Shown: piece after piece, positions 16,776-25,929 of the stretch
Layout of the letters: every line of letters begins with the position of its first letter
How positions within the stretch are numbered: the stretch's first letter is position 1
Origin: JBKQVT01 sp963727245
GTDB lineage: Bacteria; Planctomycetota; Planctomycetia; Pirellulales; Thermoguttaceae
Assembly: GCA_963727245.1 (NCBI GenBank)
Contig: CAVSFO010000019.1
Location: 40,675-104,674 of the forward strand
DNA: 64,000 nucleotides
Direction: 5' to 3'
Translations under genes and position numbers: made by a program
Notes under the pieces: model-generated
The model's database searches: none
Seen by the model: the letters and a program-made list of their open reading frames with translations, nothing else
Told to the model about the DNA's origin: nothing

Positions 16776-17108
16776 CTAATGGCTGGCCGGTTGCTTCTCG
16801 GCATGTTGCTCACGCAACAGCTTGTGGGCCTTGCGGAACTGCTCGAGGGTCATCCCGGTGACGCTGCCCTTCGTGGTGGTGCCGCCCAGCGACGTCAACT
16901 TGTTGTAAAACGCCTCGGCCTTCGCCGGGCCCGCCTTCGTACGGGCGGCGACGAATTCCTGGAGCGTCAGGATACCGTCGTGATTGGTATCCATCTTGGC
17001 GAAGCGATCCGCCAAGGAGTGGTGTTTCTTGCACTGCTCCTGGGCAGGGGCATTAACCGCCAGCACGCACAACATCATCAGGCTCAACAACATCGTCCAC
17101 AGTCTCAT
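16776..17108 (-). CDS. Secreted EF-hand protein
   Basis: 110 residues from the ATG at 17108, preceded by a strong GAGGAGT ribosome site. Signal peptide RLWTMLLSLMMLCVLAVNAP ends at AQA-like AQEQ. The mature part has one canonical calcium loop, DTNHDGILTLQEF, and a C-terminal helical segment. A second loop (LTSLGGTTTKGSVTGMTLEQ) has the spacing of an EF-hand but lacks the acidic ligands, so the pair is half degenerate. It probably binds Ca2+ outside the cytosol. The partner is unknown. Confidence 0.85.
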   Translation of the reverse strand: MRLWTMLLSLMMLCVLAVNAPAQEQCKKHHSLADRFAKMDTNHDGILTLQEFVAARTKAGPAKAEAFYNKLTSLGGTTTKGSVTGMTLEQFRKAHKLLREQHAEKQPASH

Positions 17109-17261
17109 ATCGCACTCCTCTATTTGGGGGGAAAAACTTGGAGAAGCCATCTTCTCTCTAAGAGGATCAACCCCGGCCGGCCTGCCAGGTTCCGGCGGGG
17201 CCGAAAATTGCCGGTTCACCCAGGACCCCGATTGCTCATCAATCGCGGGCAGTGCCGACGA

Positions 17262-17293
17262 GAAAAGCCCCCCCCGCTTGCAACGGGGGGGCG
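17262..17293 (-). terminator. Rho-independent terminator after the 17327-18478 gene
   Basis: On the minus strand CCGCCCCCCCGTTGCAAGCG, followed by GGGGGGGCTTTTCTC, gives a G/C stem with a small loop and a short T-rich tail. It lies 34 bp past the stop codon of the secreted protein gene. Confidence 0.7.
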
Positions 17294-17326
17294 GCATCCA
17301 GCGGCAAGAATTTAGTGAAGTAACCC

Positions 17327-18478
17327 CTAGTGGGGGTGATGGAATTTCCAGATCGCTTCCGCCGCCGACCGAACCGCGTCTCTGCGCGATCGCGCGTCCC
17401 CTTGAGCCGCCTCGATCTTGTAAAGAATGTCGCCGTCCCGGAAGACAAACACCTCGCGACTCTCGGCGGTCGCCGTCGCGGCCTTCAGGCCGTGGAATTC
17501 CGTCGCTCGGTATTCATAGTCCGGCTCGGTCAGAATATCGGCGGGCATGGGATTACCGGTCGTTACTCTCGGGGGCAGCTTCGCTGGCTTGCGGTAGCAG
17601 TTGACGGCCACCGCCACACCGGTCGGTTTCTGGGTAAACGCGACCGGCTTACGCCAATCAGTCTTCGAACGTGGGTCCGTGGGCCCACTGACGTAAATCA
17701 GGCCAGGCAGTTCGTGGGGCAGGAGATTAGCCCGTGGATACTCCCAGTCTTCGAATCCGCCACCGACAGTCTTCCTGAGCGACGCCTGGGTATTCACCGG
17801 GACGTCTTGGCGAACGTTTGGCACCATCTGGGCCGCACGCCCTGTGCGGTCGACGCTAAATCCGCAACCGGCTGGCGGGGTAATCGGCGGAACGGGGGTG
17901 CCAGCGGCCGGCGGGCGAGGGAAGGAATCAACCGACTCCGGGTCGCTGGGGCGAGCGGTGATTCCTGCCTTGCCCAGTTCCTTGACGACCAAGTTCACTA
18001 ATCTACGCTGGGCCCCAGGATCGCTTGTCGTCGTTTCGATCATGATCTTGGCGGACGTGCCAGGCACGACAAGATCAGTCGAGCCGTAGTGACAGCCGGG
18101 TGGGGGAATGAACGGCGTCCCCGGCGGCCCTTTGAAAAAATCGGCGTACGCGTCGATTCTCAGCCGGCCGTAGCCGCGGACCGGACGGGCCAGGTTGCGC
18201 GACTTCGACGGAAAATTCGGCCAGCTTTCGGCGGTATCCGTGGCGATCGTCAGGTATCCTTCGCCCTTTTCGATTTTTGCCTTCTTCAAGGGTCCGAGAA
18301 TCTTGTCGTCCGTTACTCCCTCCTGGACGGCCTTCAGGGCGGTGGCGGCCTTGGCGAGGAAATCTCGCCCAGCCGCATGAGCCGGACCGTCAGCAGCGGT
18401 CGCTCCCAGCACTCCCATGCTGGCGAAAACGGCCGCGACCATCGCAACAAAACCCAATCCGAAGCGTCTTTCCTTCAT
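17327..18478 (-). CDS. Secreted protein of unknown function
   Basis: 383 residues. Signal peptide (FGLGFVAMVAAVFASMGVLG, cleavage near ATAADG) is followed by a helical region (FLAKAATALKAVQEG) and a long Pro/Gly-rich mature chain with repeated CGFSVDRTG- and PPGCHYGS-like Cys-Gly motifs. The C-terminal segment SREVFVFRDGDILYKIEAAQ with RRDAVRSAAEAIW resembles a small ligand-binding or lipocalin-like module, but I cannot name a family. A terminator follows. The small membrane/zinc-ribbon gene upstream on the same strand lies 85 bp away. Confidence 0.8.
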   Translation of the reverse strand: MKERRFGLGFVAMVAAVFASMGVLGATAADGPAHAAGRDFLAKAATALKAVQEGVTDDKILGPLKKAKIEKGEGYLTIATDTAESWPNFPSKSRNLARPVRGYGRLRIDAYADFFKGPPGTPFIPPPGCHYGSTDLVVPGTSAKIMIETTTSDPGAQRRLVNLVVKELGKAGITARPSDPESVDSFPRPPAAGTPVPPITPPAGCGFSVDRTGRAAQMVPNVRQDVPVNTQASLRKTVGGGFEDWEYPRANLLPHELPGLIYVSGPTDPRSKTDWRKPVAFTQKPTGVAVAVNCYRKPAKLPPRVTTGNPMPADILTEPDYEYRATEFHGLKAATATAESREVFVFRDGDILYKIEAAQGDARSRRDAVRSAAEAIWKFHHPH

Positions 18479-18563
18479 GGCACTACACTCCCGTGTTCAG
18501 CAGGCGTTTCCTTCCTTACGCGGGCAATTGCGGGTGAATTCCGCGTCCCGGGCGTTCTTGGCC

Positions 18564-19009
18564 CTACAGCTTCGTTCCGCACTCCTTGCAAAACTTCGCA
18601 TCCTCTTCGTTCAGGGCCCTGCAGGAGGGGCATTTGAGCATGACCACCTTCTGGGGCTCGGTGGAGCCAATCTTGATTTGCGCCTCATCCAAGGCGTCCT
18701 TCACCATGCCGCCGGCCATGCGGGTGAAAGGTTCGAGGTCCTCGGCGCTTTTTCCGGATCGAGAACCACTCCGGACCCGGCCAGCCCCCTGGCGCCGATT
18801 CCTTGGATGATGCCGCCAAGCACGAGAAGGAAGAAGCCTACGAAACCTCTTACCATATCCGACTTCGCATTGTCCTGCATATTCGAGAAGTCGCCGATGT
18901 GCATGGCGGCAGTGATGAACATCGAAGCGAACATCAACCCGCCGACGATCATCAGGCCCATGCCGATGTAGTAAGTCGTCCGCCTGCCTTCGGATATTTG
19001 TTTGCTCAT
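18564..19009 (-). CDS. Two-helix membrane protein with C-terminal zinc ribbon, one frame break
   Basis: Starts at the ATG at 19009 after CGAGGAAACC. The N-terminal frame gives MSKQISEGRRTTYYIGMGLM and two membrane helices (IGMGLMIVGGLMFASMFITA and FVGFFLLVLGGIIQGIGARG). At about 18,752, inside the A-run of GATCCGGAAAAAGCG, the frame changes and continues as AEDLEPFTRMAGGMVKDALD to a zinc ribbon CPSC-x11-CKEC at the very end. Reconstructed length is about 148 residues. The A-run suggests a missing base. A cytosolic zinc ribbon after two helices recurs in this genome (see 41568-43662 and 62581-63579). Confidence 0.75.
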
Positions 19010-19271
19010 GGTTTCCTCGTTGCCCAGCGGCTTTTTGAGCCTGACGGCGCCCGCCGGGAGGAGGCGCAACGCAGGCCCCGTTCCCGTGGATTGCCCGAAC
19101 CCTTTCACCGCGCCCCATTGTACTACGCGCACGGGGGGATTCAAGATGAGTTCGCCCCGGCGGCGGGCACCATCTCCTCTGATGGGAGACGCCGAGGCGG
19201 GTCAGCCCGTAGGTTATGCGTCAGCATAACGAATCGGCGATGGCGTTTCAGGTTATGCTGAAGCATAACCT

Positions 19272-19455
19272 GCTAGCCCGCATTTCTCACAAACATGTAG
19301 GGTGGGTCGAGCAAACCGCAAACCTGGTGGGACTTCGGTCGCTCGCCGGACGTTGATTTCCGCGCAACCTGGAATTCAAGCGAGATGCGGTTTGCGAAGA
19401 CCCACCAGAAGTTGCGCGACCTTGTCCCACCCTACGGTGAGAAATGCGGGCTAGC
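19272..19455. repeat. 184 bp element with 19 bp terminal inverted repeats around a GTAGGGTGGG copy
   Basis: Ends are exact inverted repeats: GCTAGCCCGCATTTCTCAC at the left and its complement at the right. Inside lie diverged arms of the GTAGGGTGGGTCGAG palindrome and of a GCAAACCGCA motif. A preceding small hairpin (AGGTTATGCTGAAGCATAACCT, 19250-19271) abuts it. The architecture is that of a MITE-like, non-autonomous unit. The gap 19010-19543 holds nothing else that I can see. Confidence 0.75.
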
Positions 19456-19543
19456 CGAGGCGACTCCGCCTGCTCCCGATGCTCGGCCAGCAGCCGGCAG
19501 AGTCAACGTTTCTCAAGCCCGGAGCGGCCAGACGTAGAAAAAG

Positions 19544-19617
19544 TGGGCGCACGAAGAGTCGAACTTCGGACCTCGTCCTTATCAGGGACGCGCTCTAACC
19601 AACTGAGCTATGCGCCC
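19544..19617 (-). tRNA. tRNA-Ile (GAT anticodon)
   Basis: 74-nt cloverleaf on the minus strand. The acceptor stem is GGGCGCA/TGCGCCC with discriminator A. The D-arm is GCTCAGTTGGTTAGAGC, the anticodon arm CGTCCCTGATAAGGACG has anticodon GAT, and the T-arm is GTTCGACTC. No CCA is encoded. It stands alone rather than in an rRNA spacer. Confidence 0.95.
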
Positions 19618-19864
19618 AAGCGTGTCACGCTGCTTGGGAAGGTATCGGCGTGCCGCCGGCCCGCCGTCACTCCCGTTCTGCGGCACAACTGGCATTTTAG
19701 TGGCTGAGGCCAAGGTGTCAAACCCCCTTCCCCAGTATACCCATGTTTTCCAGTTGCCGACGCGAGAGGCGCCGGCAAAACCAACCTAACCGGAAAAATC
19801 GCTGCAAACTATGATGGTGATGCCCAGCGCAGGCCGAAACAGAGAAAACCGGTGGTTCACAGAA

Positions 19865-19926
19865 GGGGACAGTCCCATTTTCGTCCGACCATGCTTCGCA
19901 CGGTGCCCGAAATTGGGACAGCCCCC
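19865..19926. repeat. Inverted repeat, GGGGACAGTCCCATTTTCG type
   Basis: GGGGACAGTCCCATTTTCG at the left and CGAAATTGGGACAGCCCCC at the right form an imperfect hairpin. It lies in the 388 bp gap between tRNA-Ile and the TlpA-like gene. Related GGGGACTGTCCCC fragments occur near 2292, 25475 and 29440. I see no gene in this gap. Confidence 0.6.
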
Positions 19927-20005
19927 AGATAGTATATCCTCGCCAATTGCCTTGCATCTCACAAGGAGGGAGCGGGGGACTTCAGTGACAGAAAGGGACG
20001 CTCCG

Positions 20006-21893
20006 ATGAAACTCGACTCTCGTTTCGCCACACTCGCCCTTCCGGTGGTCGTTGCTTGCGGGCTGGCCGGTCTTGGCCGTTGGTCGTTGGCGGCAAACCC
20101 CTCGGCCGTACAAGCCTTGAAACTCACCCCGATTCAGGAGGGCATCGATTACGACCGGCCTACTCCGGAAGAGGCGGCCAAGTGCAAGATTTCCGTGAAG
20201 AAGAGCGGCGGGCACGTCGGCTGGGTGGTCGAGAGTCCCGAGGGCGTGACTTTGCGGAAGTTCCTCGATACCAACGGCGACAACGTCGTCGATCAGTGGA
20301 GCTATTACAAGGACGGCGTCGAGGTCTATCGCGAGATCGACTCCGAGTTCCACGGCAAGGTGGACCAATACCGCTGGTTCAACACCGGCGGCACGCGTTG
20401 GGCCATCGAGAAGAAGGAGCCGGGCAACAAGACTCCGGGCAAGAACATCTTCTGGAAGGTCATTTCGCCTGAAGAGGTGACGGCCGAGGTGGTGGCCGCC
20501 TTGGCCAAGCAGGACGTGGATCGATTCAGCCGCCTGCTGCTTACGCCCGCGGAGTTGCAGTCGTTGGGCCTTGGCAGGGCGAAAAGCGAGGCCGTGGCGG
20601 CGAAGCTCGCCCGGGCGGAAGACGATTTCAGGGCCTTGGCGGCCCGGCCCGGCAGCATCACGCCGGAGTCGAAATGGGTGCAGTTCGGCGGCGCCAAGCC
20701 GGGCGCTGTGCCGGCCGACGTCGATGGCCCCCGCCGGGACCTGCAGGTCTATGAAAACGTCTTTGCGGTCGTGCAGACCGGCGGCAAACACAGCCAATTG
20801 CAGATCGGCACGCTGCTGCGCGTCGGCGACGCCTGGCGGCTGATCGATGGGCCCGCCATGCCCGCCGAGGGCCGCGCGGACATGCCTGCGCCGGGCCTGT
20901 TTTTCCAGGCTTCGCTGTCCAATCGCCCCAGTGCAACGCCCGCCGGGCCCGGCGACCAAACCCAGAAACTCCTCTCCGAGCTGGAGAAACTCGATCAGTT
21001 CGACGCCCGCCGCCCCGATCTCTTGGAGCAGATCGCCGAGTCGGTCAAGACGGCGGAGGAACGCACGATGTGGTATCGCCAGATGGCCGACACGATCAGC
21101 GCGGCCGTCCAGTCGGGCAAATTGCCGGAGGGGGACAAGCGGCTGGACGCCCTCTTCCACAAGCTCCAGCAGAACGAGGCCGACAAGGCGGTGGCCGCCT
21201 ACGTGCGATTCCGTCAACTGATGGCCCAGTACAGTCTCAGCCAGCAGGCGCCGAAGGCCGACTTCGCCAAGGTCCAGGCCGAGTGGCTGAAGACCCTCGA
21301 GCAGTACGTCGCCGACTATCCGGCCGTCCCCGACGCCGCCGAGGCGATGCTCCAGTTGGGCATCGCCCGGGAGTTCGCCGGCCAGGAAGAAGACGCCAAG
21401 CGGTGGTACGGTCGGATCGTGCAGGAGTTTCCCGGTTCGCCGGCGGCCAGGAAGGCGGCCGGCGCCGCCACGCGACTGGATTTGGTGGGCAAGCCGCTCA
21501 ATTTCTCGGGCAAGAGTGTTTCCGGCGAGAACATCGACCTGGCGAAGTTTCGGGGAAAGGCGATATTGATCCAATACTGGGCCACCTGGTGCGGACAGAG
21601 CAAGGCCGACCTGCCCGCCCTCAAGGAATTGGCGTCCAAGTACGGCGACATCTTTACCGTGGTGGGGATCAGCCTGGATCTCGAACGCGCAGGACTTGAA
21701 CAGCTATCTGGCCGAGAACCACCTGCCCTGGCCGCAGATTTTCGAGGTGGGGGGCCTGGACAGCCGGCCGGCCAACGTGTTGGGAATCTGGACGCTGCCG
21801 ACGATGATCCTGGTCGACAAGGACGGGAAGGTGGTGAGCCGCAACATCGCCATCGGCAACGTCGAAGGCGAGCTGAAGAAGCTCAGTAAGTAG
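20006..21893 (+). CDS. Secreted TlpA-like thioredoxin-fold protein with a monothiol CxxS site, one frame break
   Basis: Starts at the ATG at 20006 after GAAAGGGACG. It has a signal peptide (LALPVVVACGLAGLGRWSLA), a region with FLDTNGDNVVDQW suggesting an EF-hand-like loop, a central helical tetratricopeptide-like segment (AAEAMLQLGIAREFAGQEED) and a C-terminal TlpA/AhpC-type thioredoxin domain. The redox motif reads YWATWCGQSKADLP, so the second cysteine of CxxC is Ser. At about 21,690 (GAACGCGCAGGAC, one C apparently missing) the frame changes and continues NSYLAENHLPWPQIFEVGGL and WTLPTMILVDKDGKVV to the stop at 21893. Reconstructed length is about 629 residues. It is probably an extracytoplasmic thiol protein. 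Confidence 0.8.
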
Positions 21894-21901
21894 GGGCCGG
21901 G

Positions 21902-21984
21902 GTAGGGTGGGTCGACGCAGCGAGCCCCACCAACTGCGATTTGGCCCCTTCCTGGTGGGGCTCGCTGCGCTCGACCCACCCTAC
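21902..21984. repeat. GTAGGGTGGGTCGA palindromic element (copy 3)
   Basis: GTAGGGTGGGTCGACGCAGC at the left and CGCTGCGCTCGACCCACCCT, closing on AC, at the right. It begins 9 bp after the TlpA-like stop codon. The rest of the 470 bp gap up to 22,365 shows no convincing coding frame. Confidence 0.9.
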
Positions 21985-22365
21985 AGGCTCGCTGCGCCGG
22001 CAAGTGGTGGCGATGGCTCCCGGAACAGTCCGCCCATCTTCACCTGGGGTCGGGCGCAGGGCCGAAGATGCCCGGGCTACGATGACGTAAGCCCTTGGCC
22101 CGTTGATGGTTGTATCAATTGCCGCTACAACCGGCCTTTCGTTACGACCGCCAAGTCCGGCAAAATCGAAAAAAAGCTACCTTTCGGCACAATCGTCAAC
22201 CGAAACCATAATCAGGCAATTATCGGAGCCGGGCGCTGCCAAGGGGGGCACCATCCCGATCCCGTCCGTCCGGTTTTTAACCGTGGCGTCAGTGGGCCCT
22301 CCTGCCGGCAGGCGACCGTTCTGCAACGTTGATCCATCGGATCAGGACTTAAAGGAGGGAATAGC

Positions 22366-23421
22366 ATGCGACGTTTGTTAACGACTATCGTGGCGGCTGC
22401 GGCTACGCTGATACCGGTCTTGGCGCTGGCCGAGAACCCCAATCAGCAGATGGCCCAACAGATCGCCAACCACCTGCGCCAGAGCGGTCAGCTTCACCAG
22501 TATAAGATTGCGGTCAAGTACAAGGATGGCACCGCCTGGCTTCAGGGGCAGGTGCGTGACGCGGAGCAGGCGAGGACGGCCATGAACCTGGCGTTGGAGC
22601 CGGAGGGCGTGGAGCGGGTGGTGAACAACCTGTTCATCGGTCAGGTCGAGCCCGTGGCCCCGTCCCCGGCCAGGACAGCGTCCATCACCATCGGCGTCCA
22701 AGCCACGGCCCCGGCTCCGGCCAGGAGAGTCTCCGTCACGGTGCCCGCCGCGAGTCCGAAACCGGCCGGTGAAGAGGCTTCGCAGCCGGCGGAGAAGCCG
22801 GAGCAAAGCGCCACCAGGACGCCCGAGCGTCCGCCGAAGCCGATGTTTGCGTTTTTGGAGCCGCTTCGTCGCCCCACGCATGAGGCGTCGGTGCCGGTGG
22901 AAGATCCGACCCAGGATTCCCGGGCGGGTGCGCGGCGCGTGAGTGCTTCCTTCGCGTCGGCCCCCGCGCAACCTGTTGCCAACAGCGAGCCGGCCGTCGC
23001 CGAGGTGGCTCCGCAACCGATCGGGCCGCAGGCGATGGCCGCCCCGTTGCCCCAGGCCGCTGCCCCTCAGCGCCCGATGCCGATCGGCATGGCGCAACGG
23101 ACTTCGCTGAACGAGCCATCGGTTGGCGTGCCTGGCGGCCCGCTGCCCATGTATGCCCAGGGCGTGGGCGGCGCCCAGGCCCCGACGCGGTTTGACGTGC
23201 CGAACATGCCCAATCATGCTTGGCCGAGCTACGCATCTTACCCGAATTACGCCGCCGTGACCTACCCCAGGCAGTATTCCGCAACCGCTTGGCCCTACAT
23301 CGGCCCGTTCTATCCTTACCCGCAGGTCCCGTTGGGATGGCGGAAGGTTACTTTGCAATGGGACGATGGCTGGTGGATGCTCGACTTCAAGGATGAACCC
23401 GGCTGTTGCTGGTGGAGATAG
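22366..23421 (+). CDS. Secreted BON-domain protein with Pro/Ala-rich region
   Basis: 351 residues. It has a ribosome site AAAGGAGGGAATAGC and a signal peptide (LLTTIVAAAATLIPVLALA). A BON-like domain follows at about residues 25-90: QIANHLRQSGQLHQYKIAVK, then GTAWLQGQVRDAEQARTAMN and GVERVVNNL. BON domains are thought to bind phospholipid or envelope surfaces. The rest is long and low in complexity, rich in Pro, Ala and Gln (about 95-270), then Tyr/Pro-rich. It ends in an aromatic core (WRKVTLQWDDGWWMLDFKDE) and CCWWR. A strong terminator follows. It is probably an envelope surface protein. Confidence 0.8.
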   Translation: MRRLLTTIVAAAATLIPVLALAENPNQQMAQQIANHLRQSGQLHQYKIAVKYKDGTAWLQGQVRDAEQARTAMNLALEPEGVERVVNNLFIGQVEPVAPSPARTASITIGVQATAPAPARRVSVTVPAASPKPAGEEASQPAEKPEQSATRTPERPPKPMFAFLEPLRRPTHEASVPVEDPTQDSRAGARRVSASFASAPAQPVANSEPAVAEVAPQPIGPQAMAAPLPQAAAPQRPMPIGMAQRTSLNEPSVGVPGGPLPMYAQGVGGAQAPTRFDVPNMPNHAWPSYASYPNYAAVTYPRQYSATAWPYIGPFYPYPQVPLGWRKVTLQWDDGWWMLDFKDEPGCCWWR

Positions 23422-23463
23422 GTCAGCGGCGGGAATGGATTCCCGCGTAATTGACCGAAGTGG

Positions 23464-23498
23464 ACCCCCGCCCGAGCGCTCGGTGCGGGGGTTTTTTT
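23464..23498 (+). terminator. Rho-independent terminator of the BON-domain gene
   Basis: ACCCCCGC and GCGGGGGT enclose the inner palindrome CCGAGCGCTCGG, followed by seven T residues. It stands 42 bp after the stop codon. Confidence 0.9.
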
Positions 23499-23717
23499 GC
23501 GCCTCTACCCCGCCGTGCGCGGGGGCGTTACCTTCCGCAAAGTCGATACAACCGAAAAAAGCCGCAAGTTCTGCGCAGATTCACACGATAACTATGGGTA
23601 TCACGGCGCAGGCCAATGCCCTTCCCCTGTTGGTTGGGGAGCCAAAGAACTGGCTTCGAGCAGCGGGTGTTCCGCGGGGGCCGGGCCTGACCGCACCGAT
23701 CAGTCGAGGAATCACGA

Positions 23718-24292
23718 ATGATCCAGCGAGTCTATTCCGCCGCCACCTGTCTGTTGGTATCGATCGTGTTGGTCTCCGCCGCCGGCTGTGCGGCGACCGC
23801 GGTCGGACCGAACTTCGGCCTGTTGTCCTACCCCATTCCCCTGTCGCCCTATTTCCAGAAACGGGAAGAGGATGCGTACTGGAATCATCTCCGCTATAAG
23901 CGAGCGGTGATCCTGGGACCGCTTACCGCCGGCGCCCGGAAATCGCCCTCGATCCGCCCTCCGAAGACGAGGTGATGCGGGCCTTGGAGTCTGCTCGACC
24001 GGTCCAAGGCGGCATCCCCTGGCTGTACGAAGTCTGCCGGAACCATGTCCGCATCGTCAGCGAGCCGATCTCCGATTACGTCGATCCACCCCGTGTGTTT
24101 CCGCTGGTGGGCCCGGCGCAGGTCCATCACGTGAAGTACAAGTGCACCGTCTACTACATCGAAACCACCCACGTGGGCTGGCCGGTCCCATACACCACGA
24201 CCGACGAGGAGTGTCAAGAGGTGGTTTACATCGACCATACCCACCTGCACATGGTGGGCAAGGTGGACCCCGGTCCGGGCAGCAATTACTAG
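23718..24292 (+). CDS. Lipoprotein of unknown function, one frame break
   Basis: Starts at the ATG at 23718 after GTCGAGGAATCACGA. The signal peptide ends in a lipobox-like LVSAAGC (Cys about residue 25). The first frame runs to RYKRAVILGPLTAG. At about 23,930 the frame changes and continues as PEIALDPPSEDEVMRALESA, a VPYTTTDEECQEVVYIDHTH segment and the end VDPGPGSNY. The reconstructed 191-residue protein is likely anchored in a membrane by an N-terminal lipid. It is followed by a terminator. The family is unknown to me. Confidence 0.75.
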
Positions 24293-24328
24293 CCGGGGGC
24301 CTTCCTCCCAGGCGTAAGGCCAAGCAAG

Positions 24329-24389
24329 GCCTCCGCCGCTGGCAGCACGGGCAAACAAGCCCGCAGACGCCAACGGCGGAGGCTTTTTT
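24329..24389 (+). terminator. Rho-independent terminator after the lipoprotein gene
   Basis: GCCTCCGCCG and CGGCGGAGGC form a ten-base-pair stem with a long loop, followed by TTTTTT. It is 37 bp after the lipoprotein stop. The remaining 200 bp before exbB show no gene. Confidence 0.8.
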
Positions 24390-24601
24390 CGTTGCTCCCC
24401 GGCCAGCCGGCGCCAGTTTGACTCACTGCCAAGCCCTCGCCAGCACGAAAATGATAATGGGAAGGACTAGTGCGTCCATCGCGGCTAGTGGGATGGCTTT
24501 GGGTGGCGCCAACGGCGACACCCCAGGGCGGAGCGGACGGGCAGGATGCCCGTCGCGCCCACGGATTGGGGCCGGCAAGGACGGCGACGGGGTGACGGAT
24601 C

Positions 24602-25453
24602 ATGATGGGCGTCAAGCACTTGCCATGGGCAGCCGCGCTCTGCCTGATGGCTGCCGCCGGCGGCCTGGGCTGGTCCGCCGCCGCCGCAGGGGCCCCGCCG
24701 TCGCCCCGCGCCAGCGCCGCGACGGCCCAAGATCCCGGCCCCCTGGCAGGCGACGCCATGCCGCCGGCCCAGGAGGCCATCCCCACCCGAGACCTCTGGA
24801 AAATCATCCGCGACGCCGGGCCCTTGATGATCCCCATCATCGGCTGCTCGTTCCTGTTGGTCACGTTCCTCTTGGAGCGGGCGATTAGCCTGCGGCGCGG
24901 ACGCGTCATTCCCAAACCCTTTGTCACCCGCTTTCTCCAGCAGTTGGCCGACGGCGAGCTGGACCGCCAGCAGGCCCTGACGCTCTGCCAGCAGAGCGGC
25001 AGCCCGGTGGCGAACGTCTTCGCCGGGGCGGTGCGAAAATGGGGGCGCCCGGCCGTCGAAATCGAACAGGCCGTGATCGATTGCGGCGAGCGCGCGACCA
25101 ACTCGCTCCGCCGCTATCTCCGCATCTTCTATGGCATCACCACGGTAGGACCGCTGCTGGGCTTGATGGGGACCGTGCTGGGGATGATCCAGACCTTCAA
25201 CGCAGTGGCCGGGGGCGCAGCCCTGGGACGCACGGAAATGTTGGCCGGCGGCATTGCCAAGGCCCTGCTCAATACGGCCGGCGGCCTGGCCGTGGCCATT
25301 CCGGCCTCGATCCTCTATGTCGTCTTCGTCAGCCGCATCGATCGACTGATCATCGAGATCGACGCCCTGGCGCAGGAAGTGGTCAATTTGATCTCGGCCG
25401 AAGAATTACAGGAGCGACAGCTTCACCCGTCCAAGACGCGGCGTGCCGCGTAA
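24602..25453 (+). CDS. exbB: ExbB/TolQ-type proton channel subunit
   Basis: 283 residues. An N-terminal signal-like segment (LPWAAALCLMAAAGGLGWSA) and a Pro/Ala-rich linker precede the three helices of the family: PLMIPIIGCSFLLVTFLLER, VGPLLGLMGTVLGMIQTFNA, and AKALLNTAGGLAVAIPASIL. The conserved Thr of GLMGTV, which lines the proton path, is intact. With ExbD it should use the proton gradient to energise an outer process. It is followed 56 bp later by exbD. It is likely the first gene of the three-gene unit, since a terminator lies upstream. Confidence 0.95.
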   Translation: MMGVKHLPWAAALCLMAAAGGLGWSAAAAGAPPSPRASAATAQDPGPLAGDAMPPAQEAIPTRDLWKIIRDAGPLMIPIIGCSFLLVTFLLERAISLRRGRVIPKPFVTRFLQQLADGELDRQQALTLCQQSGSPVANVFAGAVRKWGRPAVEIEQAVIDCGERATNSLRRYLRIFYGITTVGPLLGLMGTVLGMIQTFNAVAGGAALGRTEMLAGGIAKALLNTAGGLAVAIPASILYVVFVSRIDRLIIEIDALAQEVVNLISAEELQERQLHPSKTRRAA

Positions 25454-25509
25454 GGACGCGGGGAGTGGCCTGGGGGCTGTCCCCCTCGCGCCCCAAAGAT
25501 CGAAAAGCC

Positions 25510-25926
25510 ATGCCCCTGAAAACCCACCTCGATGAACCGCCCACGCTGAACTTGACGGCCATGCTCAACGTCATGTTCCTGTTGATCATCTTCTTCATGC
25601 TGGGCACGCGGTTCGCCGACGAGGAGCGGCAGATCGCCCTGCAGGTGCCCACGGTGGTCGACCGCGGCGCGCTGGATTCCGCCAACGAGCGGAAGACGGT
25701 CAACGTCTATCGCGACGGGGCCATCACGCTCGACCAGACGCCGGTCACCTTGGAGCAACTCACCGCCAAACTGGCCGCGGCCCGCCGCGGCCGGAACCTC
25801 GGCGTCCTGGTCCGCGGCGACGCCCAGGGCCAGTTCCAGCAAGTCGCCGCCGTCCTCAACGCCTGCAAGCAAGCGGGCATCAACGAGCTGGGTATCTCCG
25901 TACGTTTCCTTCCCCTGAAGAAGTGA
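25510..25926 (+). CDS. exbD: ExbD/TolR-type stator subunit
   Basis: 138 residues from the ATG at 25510. The N-terminus PTLNLTAMLNVMFLLIIFFM is the ExbD helix, but the usual protonatable Asp (xPLVDVxLxLLxxFM) is here Asn: LTAMLNVMFLL. The periplasmic domain follows (RKTVNVYRDGAITLDQTPVT, ending GINELGISVRFLPLKK). The Asp-to-Asn change at the key position would be expected to impair proton coupling in the classical model. It is followed 3 bp later by the squalene-cyclase-repeat gene. Confidence 0.93.
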   Translation: MPLKTHLDEPPTLNLTAMLNVMFLLIIFFMLGTRFADEERQIALQVPTVVDRGALDSANERKTVNVYRDGAITLDQTPVTLEQLTAKLAAARRGRNLGVLVRGDAQGQFQQVAAVLNACKQAGINELGISVRFLPLKK

Positions 25927-25929
25927 GCC

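Noticed and set aside
17269..17293. Reading the G/C hairpin near 17,280 as another dispersed repeat
   Set aside because: It has no second copy in the window and is followed by a T-rich tail just after a stop codon, so a terminator is the better call.
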